A stretch of 29,676 nucleotides of DNA. It comes from SFHK01 sp045538305 (lineage in GTDB: Bacteria > Bacillota > Clostridia > Christensenellales > Aristaeellaceae). This document shows, in pieces, positions 8,605 to 15,511 of the stretch. How positions within the stretch are numbered: position 1 is the first letter of the stretch; the number at the start of each line of letters is the position of its first letter. The DNA is taken from assembly GCA_045538305.1 (NCBI GenBank), contig JAZSRC010000093.1, positions 1 to 29,676 on the forward strand, in the 5' to 3' direction. The notes beneath the pieces were generated by a model, which had not been told where the DNA came from, searched no databases, and saw nothing but the letters and a program-made list of their open reading frames with translations. The translations under genes were made by a program, and so were the position numbers.

Positions 8605-10037
8605 GATTTACTCCCATTGATTTGTTTCGCTTTGGAAGGTAATTCCTTTTGACCGATCTTTTCAATGCTGTATTCATGTGAAGGAATTCTTTCATCGGTT
8701 GCCATATAGGCATTTGACGATAGATCTGCATGCAGCCGATCAATTTCATCGATCACCCTGAAATTGGCCTTTAAAAGATAGATTCCTTCTTTATCGTTTT
8801 CTGTTCTTTCTTTCATATCTGAAACCGTGTCAAGAGCCACGGACAAAGGGCTGGTCAGGAAGCCAGCGCCTGCGCATACGCTGCAGGTCGTTTTCATATA
8901 GGTGTCAAGCGGCATTCGCCTTCTCTTTCTCGTCATTTCGACCAGACCAAGAGCGGTGATTCCGCTAACACTGATATGCGTTCTGTCTTTTGACAGGGCG
9001 TTCCTGAAATTAGACAGAAGCAGATCGCGTTTATCCTTTGCTTCCATATCGATAAAATCGATAATAATGATACCGCCAATATCCCTCAACCGAAGTTGAT
9101 TTGCAATTTCTTCAGCAGCTTCCATATTGGTTGTAAATATGGTTTCCTGAAGATCATTTTTCCCGGTAAACTTTCCGGAATTCACGTCGATTACCGTGAG
9201 CGCTTCGGTCTTGTCAAACACCAGATATCCGCCGCTTTTCAGCCATACGCGCCTTGCAAGTGCTTTTTCCAATTGCTGTTTGACAGAATACGTTCTGAAC
9301 AATGAAATATCCGAGCATACAAGCTTCAGCCTGTCCCGAAGCTCCGGTATGATGGAATTCACCGAAGTTACCCCGATTTCATAAGCGGCTTTATCATCAA
9401 AAAGCATTTCAGTGATATCGTCGGTAAGGTTGTCGCGTATTGCGCGCATGATTGCATTTGACTCTCTGTACAGAAGCCTCGGCGCTTGAACGACTTTCGA
9501 TCGGGTTCGAATGTCCTCCCAGATTCGAACCAGCGACAGAACATCCTTACGGATCTCATCTTCCTCTGCGCCTTCTGCAGCGGTTCTCATAATGAGCCCC
9601 ATACCCTTTGGGCATACGGCGATTGCTGCCTTCTTGATTCTTTCGCGTTCCGCTTCATTTTCAATGCGCTTGGATATACCGATTGAATACTTTTCAAAAG
9701 GCATAAGCACGCACATTCTGCCGGGCAGCATGATGTTGTCCGTCACCTTCGCGCCCTTTTCTCCGCCGGGAATCTTTTCGATTTGTACCAGTATTTCCTG
9801 TCCGGATTTAACGGTGCTTTGATCGGACAGAGGAAGAAATGCATTCTTTTCAAGTCCAATATCGATAAATGCAGCCTGCATCCCGTTTAAAAGGTTGTCC
9901 ACCCGGCCAATATAGATGTTTCCGGTCAGCGCATCGTTTCCATTGCGCTCAATCGATATTTCCGCAAGGCGGTTGTCTTCCATCAGCGCTACGCGCGTTT
10001 CGAACGGACGCGTTTCAACCAGCAGTCTTTTGTTCAT
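8601..10037 (-). CDS. rng: RNase E/G family ribonuclease (RNase G-like)
   Basis: The 478-residue protein matches the catalytic half of RNase E/G endoribonucleases, which cut single-stranded RNA with a preference for 5'-monophosphate ends. An S1-like domain lies near residues 35-115 (GNIYIGRVDNLLNGMQAAFIDIG). The catalytic metal site is VIDVNSGK near residue 280 with IIIIDFIDM near residue 322. The zinc-link CSVCAG near residue 383 joins subunits. The long C-terminal scaffold of Escherichia coli RNase E is absent, so RNase G-like is the better call. The gene follows the DUF2344 gene by 2 bp. In many Clostridia this pair precedes rplU-prp-rpmA, whereas here miaB follows. Confidence 0.93.
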   Translation of the reverse strand: MNKRLLVETRPFETRVALMEDNRLAEISIERNGNDALTGNIYIGRVDNLLNGMQAAFIDIGLEKNAFLPLSDQSTVKSGQEILVQIEKIPGGEKGAKVTDNIMLPGRMCVLMPFEKYSIGISKRIENEAERERIKKAAIAVCPKGMGLIMRTAAEGAEEDEIRKDVLSLVRIWEDIRTRSKVVQAPRLLYRESNAIMRAIRDNLTDDITEMLFDDKAAYEIGVTSVNSIIPELRDRLKLVCSDISLFRTYSVKQQLEKALARRVWLKSGGYLVFDKTEALTVIDVNSGKFTGKNDLQETIFTTNMEAAEEIANQLRLRDIGGIIIIDFIDMEAKDKRDLLLSNFRNALSKDRTHISVSGITALGLVEMTRKRRRMPLDTYMKTTCSVCAGAGFLTSPLSVALDTVSDMKERTENDKEGIYLLKANFRVIDEIDRLHADLSSNAYMATDERIPSHEYSIEKIGQKELPSKAKQINGSKS

Positions 10038-10039
10038 AA

Positions 10040-10705
10040 TTACAGCTCCATCAGAGGCAAAAGCTTCCCGGCTTTTGTAACACCCAGCAGCTGCTTGCGA
10101 TCAATCCGAACCTGTGGAGGTTCGATTCCGGCAAGCTTGGAAACAGCGCCAAGGAGCACATCCGGCTTCAGCGTATCCTGCTCGGTAAGCATAAGCCTTG
10201 CAGTCAATGCACTTTCATCGCAGCTTAGGGATATACAAAGCGGGCGGATATCGATTTCACGCTCGGAGGATTTGGTTTTCCGAATCGCCATTACCGATTC
10301 CTGAAACAAAAACTCGCGCGCACCGGCTTTCAGCAGTTCAAAGTTTTCCTTAGGTATAATCCTGTAGTCCGACATTTTGACAAGCGACATCATGGATGGA
10401 TGATTGTCTTCTACCAGCCGGACATCATATATAGGCATTTCTTCAGGCAATGCGCTTCTCATGTTTTCAATCGCTTTTTGGGTCGATACGGGCTCGGTCA
10501 GCTTAATATCCAAAACCTCATATTCACTTTCCCACCCCATCGCCAGCGCAGAAGCAAAGCTCATGATCGGATGCGGATTAAAGCCCTGCGAGAATGCTAC
10601 GGGCAGCTCCGTACGATTCAGCGCTCTTTGCATATATCTTTGCAAATCGAGGTGAGATACAAACCTCAGCCTTCCGCGTTTTCCGAAGCGGAACACAGCT
10701 CTCAT
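10040..10705 (-). CDS. DUF2344 / TIGR03936 radical SAM-associated protein
   Basis: This roughly 221-residue protein belongs to the DUF2344 (TIGR03936) family, found next to or fused to the TIGR03960 radical SAM protein. Its biochemical role is not established. Family marks are the opening FRFGKRGRLRFVSHLDLQRY, followed by AFSQGFNPHPIMSFASALAMG. The start at 10705 is chosen because GGAGG lies just upstream and the ATG overlaps the stop of the radical SAM gene as ATGA; a longer frame to 10747 would add residues foreign to the family. With rng two bases downstream, the three genes form a tight cluster, so a joint RNA- or ribosome-related job is inferred only from gene order. Confidence 0.88.
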   Translation of the reverse strand: MRAVFRFGKRGRLRFVSHLDLQRYMQRALNRTELPVAFSQGFNPHPIMSFASALAMGWESEYEVLDIKLTEPVSTQKAIENMRSALPEEMPIYDVRLVEDNHPSMMSLVKMSDYRIIPKENFELLKAGAREFLFQESVMAIRKTKSSEREIDIRPLCISLSCDESALTARLMLTEQDTLKPDVLLGAVSKLAGIEPPQVRIDRKQLLGVTKAGKLLPLMEL

Positions 10706-12546
10706 TCGCACGCACCTCCATATCGTTTCATTCCGCAGCCGACGCACCCTTTTCTGCAGTCCTGAGTGATTTCTCCTCTTTGCGCCTTATTCCATTCGCG
10801 CTTCAGGAATTCCATACTGACTCCGCTGTCAATATGCGACCAGGGCAGAACTTCGTTTTCATCAAAATCCCTGCTTGCATAGAAATTGGGATCGATTCCG
10901 GCTTCTTCAAACGCCTTCCTCCACTTTTCGGGATCAAAATGCTCCGTCCAACCGTCGAACCGGCAGCCGTTTTCCAGTGCCTTTACCAGTACATCCGCGC
11001 ATTTTCTGCTTCCGCGTGCAAACACTGCTTCGATAAACGAAACATCCGATTCATGGTACTTGAAGTCGACGCCTTTGACCTTGTTAAGCTCAGCCTTCAG
11101 CATCTTCTGGCGCCTCTTCACCGTTTCTCTGTCAAGCTGACCAGACCACTGGAAGGGCGTGTGCGCCTTAGGTACAAAGACAGAGGCGCTTACCGTGATT
11201 CGAAGGCCCGGGGAACGCTTTTCCTTCGGTACCGAGAAATAGCACTTGCGTACTTTGGCTGCAAGATCGGCAATGCCAAGTACGTCTTCGTCCGTTTCGG
11301 TAGGAAGACCGATCATGAAATACAGCTTTACGGCGCTCCATCCTTCTTCAAAAGCGTCTGTCACCGCGCGCATCAGATCTTCTTCCGTAACGCCCTTGTT
11401 GATAACGTCGCGCAGCCTCTGAGTACCCGCCTCCGGTGCAAGCGTAAGCGCTGTTTTTCTTACCTTCTGGGTTTCCTTAAGCGTATCCTTAAGGAAATTA
11501 TCGATTCTCTGTGACGGGAGGGAAATTTTCACCCGCTTTTGCATAAATCTGGTAACCATTTCACGCGCAAGCTCGGGAAGGCAAGAATAATCGCCGCTCG
11601 ACAGGCTCATGAGAGATATCTCGTCAAACCCCGTTGCTTTTACGAGTTTGTCAGCGATTTCAATCAATCTATCCATGCTTCTTTCACGTACAGGTCTGTA
11701 AATCATGCCTGCCTGACAAAAACGGCATCCCCGCGTACAGCCACGGAAAATTTCAAGCATAATTCTGTCATGCACAACTTCGCCGTAGGGTACGATCAGT
11801 TTTTCGGGATAGTCCGCAGCCGTTAGGTCGTTTACAAGCGCCTTAAAAACAAGCTCTTTCGCGCCGGAACCTTCTTTAGGCGAAATTTTCTCTACCGTAC
11901 CGTCTTCATTGTAGGTTATATCATACAGGCTCGGTACATAAGCACCGTCCACTTCTTTTGCTGCGCGCTTTAAGTACTCTTCACGGGGCTTTCCGCTTTC
12001 TTTCCAGCTTTTCAGTACATCCACCGTCTGGTGAATGGCTTCTTCGCCGTCGCCAAGGGTAAATACGTCGACAAACGGCGCAAGCGGCTCCGGATTGAAT
12101 GCGCACGGGCCGCCGCAGATGACAAACGGGCCCTCTTTGCGGTCTTTTGAATATAAAGGAATTCCAGCAAGCTTCAGCGCGTTCAATACGTTTGTAAAGC
12201 TCATTTCGTATTGAAGCGTTATACCAAGTATATCAAATTCCTTTACAGGCGTTCTGGATTCAAGCGAAAACAACGGAACGCCATTTTCCTTCATAAGGTC
12301 TTCCATATCCGGCCACGGAGAGCACACGCGCTCGCACCAGGTATCCGCGCGTTTGTTCAGCGTATGATACAGTATTTTCATCCCAAGATGCGACATGGCA
12401 ACCTCGTACACATCTGGGAACAGGAAGGCGTAGCGAACGGCTACCTCTTCGGGATTTTTCGTTATGCTGTTAAATTCGGAGCCAAGATAACGGGACGGCT
12501 TCATAACCTTTCCCATGAGCTCGTCAATCCTGTCAGACAGGTTCAA
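10702..12546 (-). CDS. TIGR03960 family B12-binding-type radical SAM protein
   Basis: The predicted protein of about 614 residues belongs to the TIGR03960 radical SAM family with a cobalamin-binding-like N-terminal domain. The reaction is unknown. The radical SAM cysteines are in FRGCTRGCRFCQAGMIYRP near residue 290; QRIDNF and TLAPEAGTQRLRD follow. The C-terminus is cysteine-rich (DCRKGCVGCGMKRYGGAC). A TTG start at 12546 is preferred: AGGGGG lies 7 nt upstream and the protein then opens as NLSDRIDELMGKV, like its relatives. The ATG ten codons earlier (12576) has no ribosome site. It is the first gene of the nine-gene operon. Confidence 0.9.
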   Translation of the reverse strand: MNLSDRIDELMGKVMKPSRYLGSEFNSITKNPEEVAVRYAFLFPDVYEVAMSHLGMKILYHTLNKRADTWCERVCSPWPDMEDLMKENGVPLFSLESRTPVKEFDILGITLQYEMSFTNVLNALKLAGIPLYSKDRKEGPFVICGGPCAFNPEPLAPFVDVFTLGDGEEAIHQTVDVLKSWKESGKPREEYLKRAAKEVDGAYVPSLYDITYNEDGTVEKISPKEGSGAKELVFKALVNDLTAADYPEKLIVPYGEVVHDRIMLEIFRGCTRGCRFCQAGMIYRPVRERSMDRLIEIADKLVKATGFDEISLMSLSSGDYSCLPELAREMVTRFMQKRVKISLPSQRIDNFLKDTLKETQKVRKTALTLAPEAGTQRLRDVINKGVTEEDLMRAVTDAFEEGWSAVKLYFMIGLPTETDEDVLGIADLAAKVRKCYFSVPKEKRSPGLRITVSASVFVPKAHTPFQWSGQLDRETVKRRQKMLKAELNKVKGVDFKYHESDVSFIEAVFARGSRKCADVLVKALENGCRFDGWTEHFDPEKWRKAFEEAGIDPNFYASRDFDENEVLPWSHIDSGVSMEFLKREWNKAQRGEITQDCRKGCVGCGMKRYGGACE

Positions 12547-12579
12547 TTCTATTCCCCCTAAAACACAATTACCCATTAC

Positions 12580-12588
12580 ATATTAACA
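12580..12588 (-). promoter_or_regulatory. Possible extended -10 element for the nine-gene operon
   Basis: On the minus strand TGTTAATAT fits an extended -10 (TGn plus TAATAT); no convincing -35 is seen. A start about 7 nt downstream would give a leader near 27 nt ending in AGGGGG before the TTG at 12546, and would exclude the upstream ATG at 12576. A 7-bp hairpin with a T7 loop (12592-12612) lies just upstream. Inferred from motif match only. Confidence 0.35.
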
Positions 12589-12658
12589 CTTTTTCTGGTT
12601 TTTTTCCAGAAAGCTATGTTAAACAATTCACTGAAACGAAAAGTTTTTTTGCTTACGG

Positions 12659-12687
12659 TTGACGCATACTTATGCACGCTATATAAT
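12659..12687 (+). promoter_or_regulatory. Sigma-A promoter of the decarboxylase gene
   Basis: TTGACG (12659-12664) and a perfect TATAAT (12682-12687) are separated by 17 bp, close to the vegetative consensus. Transcription would begin near 12694, giving a leader of about 23 nt that contains AGGAAGGG (12703-12710) 6 nt before the ATG at 12717. This is the best-matching vegetative promoter in the window. Confidence 0.85.
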
Positions 12688-12716
12688 CAATAAAAAACTG
12701 TCAGGAAGGGATTTAA

Positions 12717-13991
12717 ATGTCCGTAAAGATTACGCCCGATAAGCAGGTGCTGGAAAAAATCATTGAAAGCATTCCTACGCCGTTTCATCTGTATTCTGAA
12801 GAAATGATCCGCAATCGTGTCCGCGCCTTTTTGCAAGCGTTCTCATGGAACCCGAAGTTTCGCGAGTACTATGCGGTGAAGGCCTGCCCTACGCCCGGTA
12901 TATTGAAAATTCTGAAGGAAGAAGGCTGCGGCGTAGATTGCGCCTCAGAATGCGAGCTTATGCTGGCAGAAGCTATGGGCTTTTCGGGTGATGAAATCAT
13001 GTTTTCCTCCAATGAAACCCCCGCAGGGGAATTTGCTTATGCCTCCAGGCTCGGAGCGATCATCAATCTTGACGACTATACCTTGATTGACGATCTTCTG
13101 AATGAAGGAAATGTACCCGAATTCGTTTGCATGCGCTATAATCCCGGCGGAGAATTCCGTCTTGGCACCTTTGTTATGGGCAATCCCGGCGACGCAAAAT
13201 ACGGAATGACCAGAGAACAGCTGACGCTGGCCATCAAAAAACTCATGCCGCTTGGCGTTAAAAAGTTTGCACTTCACGCATTTCTGGCCAGCAATACCGT
13301 TGATTCAACCTACTATCCCACAATGGCCAGAATACTAATGAACACGGCATCGGAGCTTAAATGCGAAACGGGCGCGGAATTTTTCATGCTCAATCTGTCA
13401 GGAGGTATCGGAATTCCCTATCTTCCTGAACAGGAACCCGCAGATATTGTTGCAATCGGTGAAGGCGTGCGAAAGGCATATGAGGAAATTTGCATACCGA
13501 ACGGCCTTGAGAACATTAAGATCGCATCGGAGCTTGGCAGGTATATTACCGCGCCTGCCGGCTGGCTGATCACAACCGCTATACACGAAAAGCATATTCA
13601 CAAGGAATACATTGGCGTGGATGCATGCGCAGCAGACCTGATGCGTCCTGCCATGTACGGCGCATACCACCACATTACGCTTGCCGGAAAGGAAAACGAA
13701 CCGGCAACGCATAAATACGATGTTGTCGGTTCGCTTTGCGAAAACAATGATAAATTTGCCGTAGACCGTATGCTTCCAAAGATAGAAATGGGCGATATCA
13801 TCGTAATCCACGATACCGGCGCACACGGAAGAAGCATGGGCTATAACTATAACGGAAGGCTCAGAAGCGCGGAGGTGCTTCTAAAACCAAACGGTGAATT
13901 TGAACTGATCAGACGGGCAGAGACGCCAAGAGACTATTTCGCCACGCTCGATTTTACCGGCATATTAGACGATGTTCTCGCGCATTCGTAG
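12717..13991 (+). CDS. Diaminopimelate decarboxylase-like PLP enzyme (Orn/DAP/Arg decarboxylase group 2)
   Basis: This 424-residue fold-type III PLP decarboxylase most likely converts meso-diaminopimelate to lysine, though related enzymes act on other amino acids. The Schiff-base lysine is K55 in YYAVKACPTPG. NLSGGIGIPY binds the cofactor phosphate, ELGRYITAPAG follows, and SLCENNDKF supplies the cysteine contributed across the dimer. The usual HxHIGSQ stretch of LysA is replaced by ALHAFLASNT, and the C-terminal motif reads YNYNGRLRSAEVLL. It therefore belongs to a divergent subgroup and the substrate is less certain. It is single-gene, with its own promoter at 12659-12687. Its last 27 bp overlap the 3' end of sigF on the opposite strand. 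Confidence 0.82.
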   Translation: MSVKITPDKQVLEKIIESIPTPFHLYSEEMIRNRVRAFLQAFSWNPKFREYYAVKACPTPGILKILKEEGCGVDCASECELMLAEAMGFSGDEIMFSSNETPAGEFAYASRLGAIINLDDYTLIDDLLNEGNVPEFVCMRYNPGGEFRLGTFVMGNPGDAKYGMTREQLTLAIKKLMPLGVKKFALHAFLASNTVDSTYYPTMARILMNTASELKCETGAEFFMLNLSGGIGIPYLPEQEPADIVAIGEGVRKAYEEICIPNGLENIKIASELGRYITAPAGWLITTAIHEKHIHKEYIGVDACAADLMRPAMYGAYHHITLAGKENEPATHKYDVVGSLCENNDKFAVDRMLPKIEMGDIIVIHDTGAHGRSMGYNYNGRLRSAEVLLKPNGEFELIRRAETPRDYFATLDFTGILDDVLAHS

Positions 13992-14684
13992 AAGAAGCTT
14001 CTTTTCAAGCCTTGATACCTGAACCTGCGTTAGTCCCAGTTTTTCAGCCACGCGCGTCTGGGTCATATGCTCAAAGTACCGCAATTTAATCAACTGCCTT
14101 TCCTTCTCGTTTAAAATCCCCATCAGATTTTGAACGAGAAGGTTTTTATCGATTTCATCGTATGGATTAACGCCGATAAAGTCCTGAAGCTGCCTTTTTC
14201 CCTTGTCATCGATGGGCTCCGTAAGCGACTTAAGCGGTCGCATAGCGCCAAGTGCCATTACAACTTCATCCGTCTTCATGCCGGTGATCTCCGCAATTTC
14301 AGAAACATTGGCCTCGCGTCCCGTTTCTTCCAGTATCTTCTGTGAAGTTTTCAGAACCTGTAAAGCATTTTCCCGAATGGTTCTTGAAACACGCATCTGT
14401 CCATCATCCCTTAAAAAGCGCCTGACCTCGCCAAGGATCATCGGAAATGCGTAGGTAGAAAAACGAACGTTGAAGGCTGGATCAAAATTCTGAACGGCAC
14501 GAACCAGACCAATTCTGCCAAGCTGATATAAATCCTCGTATTCTTTACCCCGCCCCTGATATCTTTTTATAATATAGTGAACAAGCGCATCGTTTTCCTT
14601 TACGATTTCCTCCATAGCTTCTCTGTCGCCGCATTGTGCCCTTTGTATTTTCTCCTTAAGGCTTTCGTAGCTTTCATCCCTCAA
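13965..14684 (-). CDS. sigF: Sporulation sigma factor SigF (forespore-specific)
   Basis: Sigma-F directs early forespore transcription after asymmetric division. The 239-residue protein has region 2 (DLYQLGRIGLVRAVQNFDPAFNVRFSTYA), the RRFLRDDGQMRVSR segment typical of sigma-F/G, and region 4 ending TRVAEKLGLTQVQVSRLEKK. Sigma-G is similar, but placement directly after spoIIAB identifies it as sigF. The in-frame start is a TTG at 14684 overlapping the spoIIAB stop (TTGA), with AAGAGG only one base away. This is weak initiation, so translation probably depends on coupling to spoIIAB. Its 3' end overlaps the convergent decarboxylase gene. Confidence 0.95.
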   Translation of the reverse strand: MRDESYESLKEKIQRAQCGDREAMEEIVKENDALVHYIIKRYQGRGKEYEDLYQLGRIGLVRAVQNFDPAFNVRFSTYAFPMILGEVRRFLRDDGQMRVSRTIRENALQVLKTSQKILEETGREANVSEIAEITGMKTDEVVMALGAMRPLKSLTEPIDDKGKRQLQDFIGVNPYDEIDKNLLVQNLMGILNEKERQLIKLRYFEHMTQTRVAEKLGLTQVQVSRLEKKLLLRMRENIV

Positions 14685-15133
14685 GCCTCTTTTGCGCGCC
14701 TGGCGCTTACAGACATCTGTTTGTACATACGAACCGTCGTTCCTGTACCGGGATGACTGACTACATCGATGGAATCCATAAAGCTCTCCATTACGGTGAA
14801 CCCCATTCCGGATCGTTCAAATCCGTCAACGCTTGTCCAGAACGGCTGCATCGCCTGAGCCAGGTCCTCGATACCCGAACCATTATCAATGACGTCAACC
14901 GTCAGAAAGTTTTTATCCGTAAGCGTCGCCCGCATTCGTACCGTTCCAAGTCTTTTTCCGTAGCCGTGAATGATGGCATTGGTAACCGCTTCACTGACTG
15001 CCGTCTTAACATCGGCAAGCTCCGAAAGCGTAGGATTTACCGGCAGCAGAAATGCGCTGATTGTTAATCGCGCAAACCCTTCATTTTCGGGAACCGAAAG
15101 AAAATCAACCTTGATCTCATTGACAATGCTCAT
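14681..15133 (-). CDS. spoIIAB: Anti-sigma-F factor and kinase SpoIIAB
   Basis: SpoIIAB binds and holds sigma-F inactive and phosphorylates the anti-anti-sigma factor SpoIIAA. The 150-residue protein shows the GHKL ATPase boxes: N box SEAVTNAIIHGYG near residue 47, G1 DNGSGIED near 82, and G2 ERSGMGFTVME near 105. Length matches the family (about 146). Its ATG overlaps the spoIIAA stop as ATGA, and its stop overlaps the sigF start. Confidence 0.97.
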   Translation of the reverse strand: MSIVNEIKVDFLSVPENEGFARLTISAFLLPVNPTLSELADVKTAVSEAVTNAIIHGYGKRLGTVRMRATLTDKNFLTVDVIDNGSGIEDLAQAMQPFWTSVDGFERSGMGFTVMESFMDSIDVVSHPGTGTTVRMYKQMSVSARRAKEA

Positions 15134-15450
15134 GATTGTTCCGTCCTTTCTTCATTAGCGATGATGTGGCCGAGTCCGGACATTCTGAATACCCTGGATA
15201 CCTGTTCGCGCATTCCCCTGACGCGCACATTTCCTCCGCGCTTTTTCATAAGCTTATACCTTCCAATCAGCATTCCGATTCCGGAAGAATCCATAAACGG
15301 TACATCCGTCAAATCAAATACCAACAGCCGTGCAGTGCTCGTCAATATTGCCGCATCAACAGCATTTCTCATGCTTTCCGCTAGGCAATGATCAATCTCT
15401 CCCTCCGGCGTAACTGTAATCACCCGTGTATCCTTGTCAAAATGAATCAC
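15130..15450 (-). CDS. spoIIAA: Anti-anti-sigma factor SpoIIAA
   Basis: SpoIIAA is a STAS-domain protein that, when unphosphorylated, binds SpoIIAB and frees sigma-F. The phosphorylated serine lies in PFMDSSGIGMLIGRYK; the opening strand RVITVTPEGEIDHCLAE fits the fold. A GTG start at 15450 is proposed because GGGGAGG (15460-15466) sits nine bases upstream, giving about 106 residues. The ATG at 15459 touches that site and is less likely; a frame reaching TTG at 15513 would add an unrelated tail. It follows the FtsH-like gene by about 60 bp and heads the classic spoIIA operon. Confidence 0.93.
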   Translation of the reverse strand: MIHFDKDTRVITVTPEGEIDHCLAESMRNAVDAAILTSTARLLVFDLTDVPFMDSSGIGMLIGRYKLMKKRGGNVRVRGMREQVSRVFRMSGLGHIIANEERTEQS

Positions 15451-15481
15451 AAAAATCATCCTCCCCATTTGCTGGAAAGGA

Positions 15482-15511
15482 TGATTCCACATATTTCTTT
15501 TTGCCGCCTTC
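15482..15511 (-). promoter_or_regulatory. Weak candidate sigma-H promoter for spoIIA
   Basis: In Bacillus spoIIA is driven by sigma-H with Spo0A. Here the gap before spoIIAA contains, on the minus strand, GAAGGCGGC, 12 bp, then GTGGAATCA. The -10 half fits RnnGAAT, but the -35 half matches RnAGGAwww poorly. No clear 0A box (TGTCGAA) is seen next to it. Read-through from the FtsH-like gene is the alternative. Confidence 0.25.

Noticed and set aside
10594..11514. Plus-strand open frame of 306 codons
   Set aside because: It is antisense to the conserved radical SAM gene, has no ribosome site, and its product resembles no family; the long frame follows from the codon use of the real gene.
12574..12576. 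ATG start for the TIGR03960 radical SAM gene
   Set aside because: No ribosome site precedes it and it may lie upstream of or at the transcription start; TTG at 12546 with AGGGGG fits the family N-terminus.
12592..12612. 7-bp hairpin with T7 loop in the divergent promoter region as a terminator
   Set aside because: The stem is short and not followed by T residues in either direction; it may be chance in AT-rich DNA.
13992..14003. 12-bp palindrome near the end of sigF as a terminator
   Set aside because: It has no loop space and no clear T-run, and lies inside coding sequence, so it is unlikely to terminate transcription.
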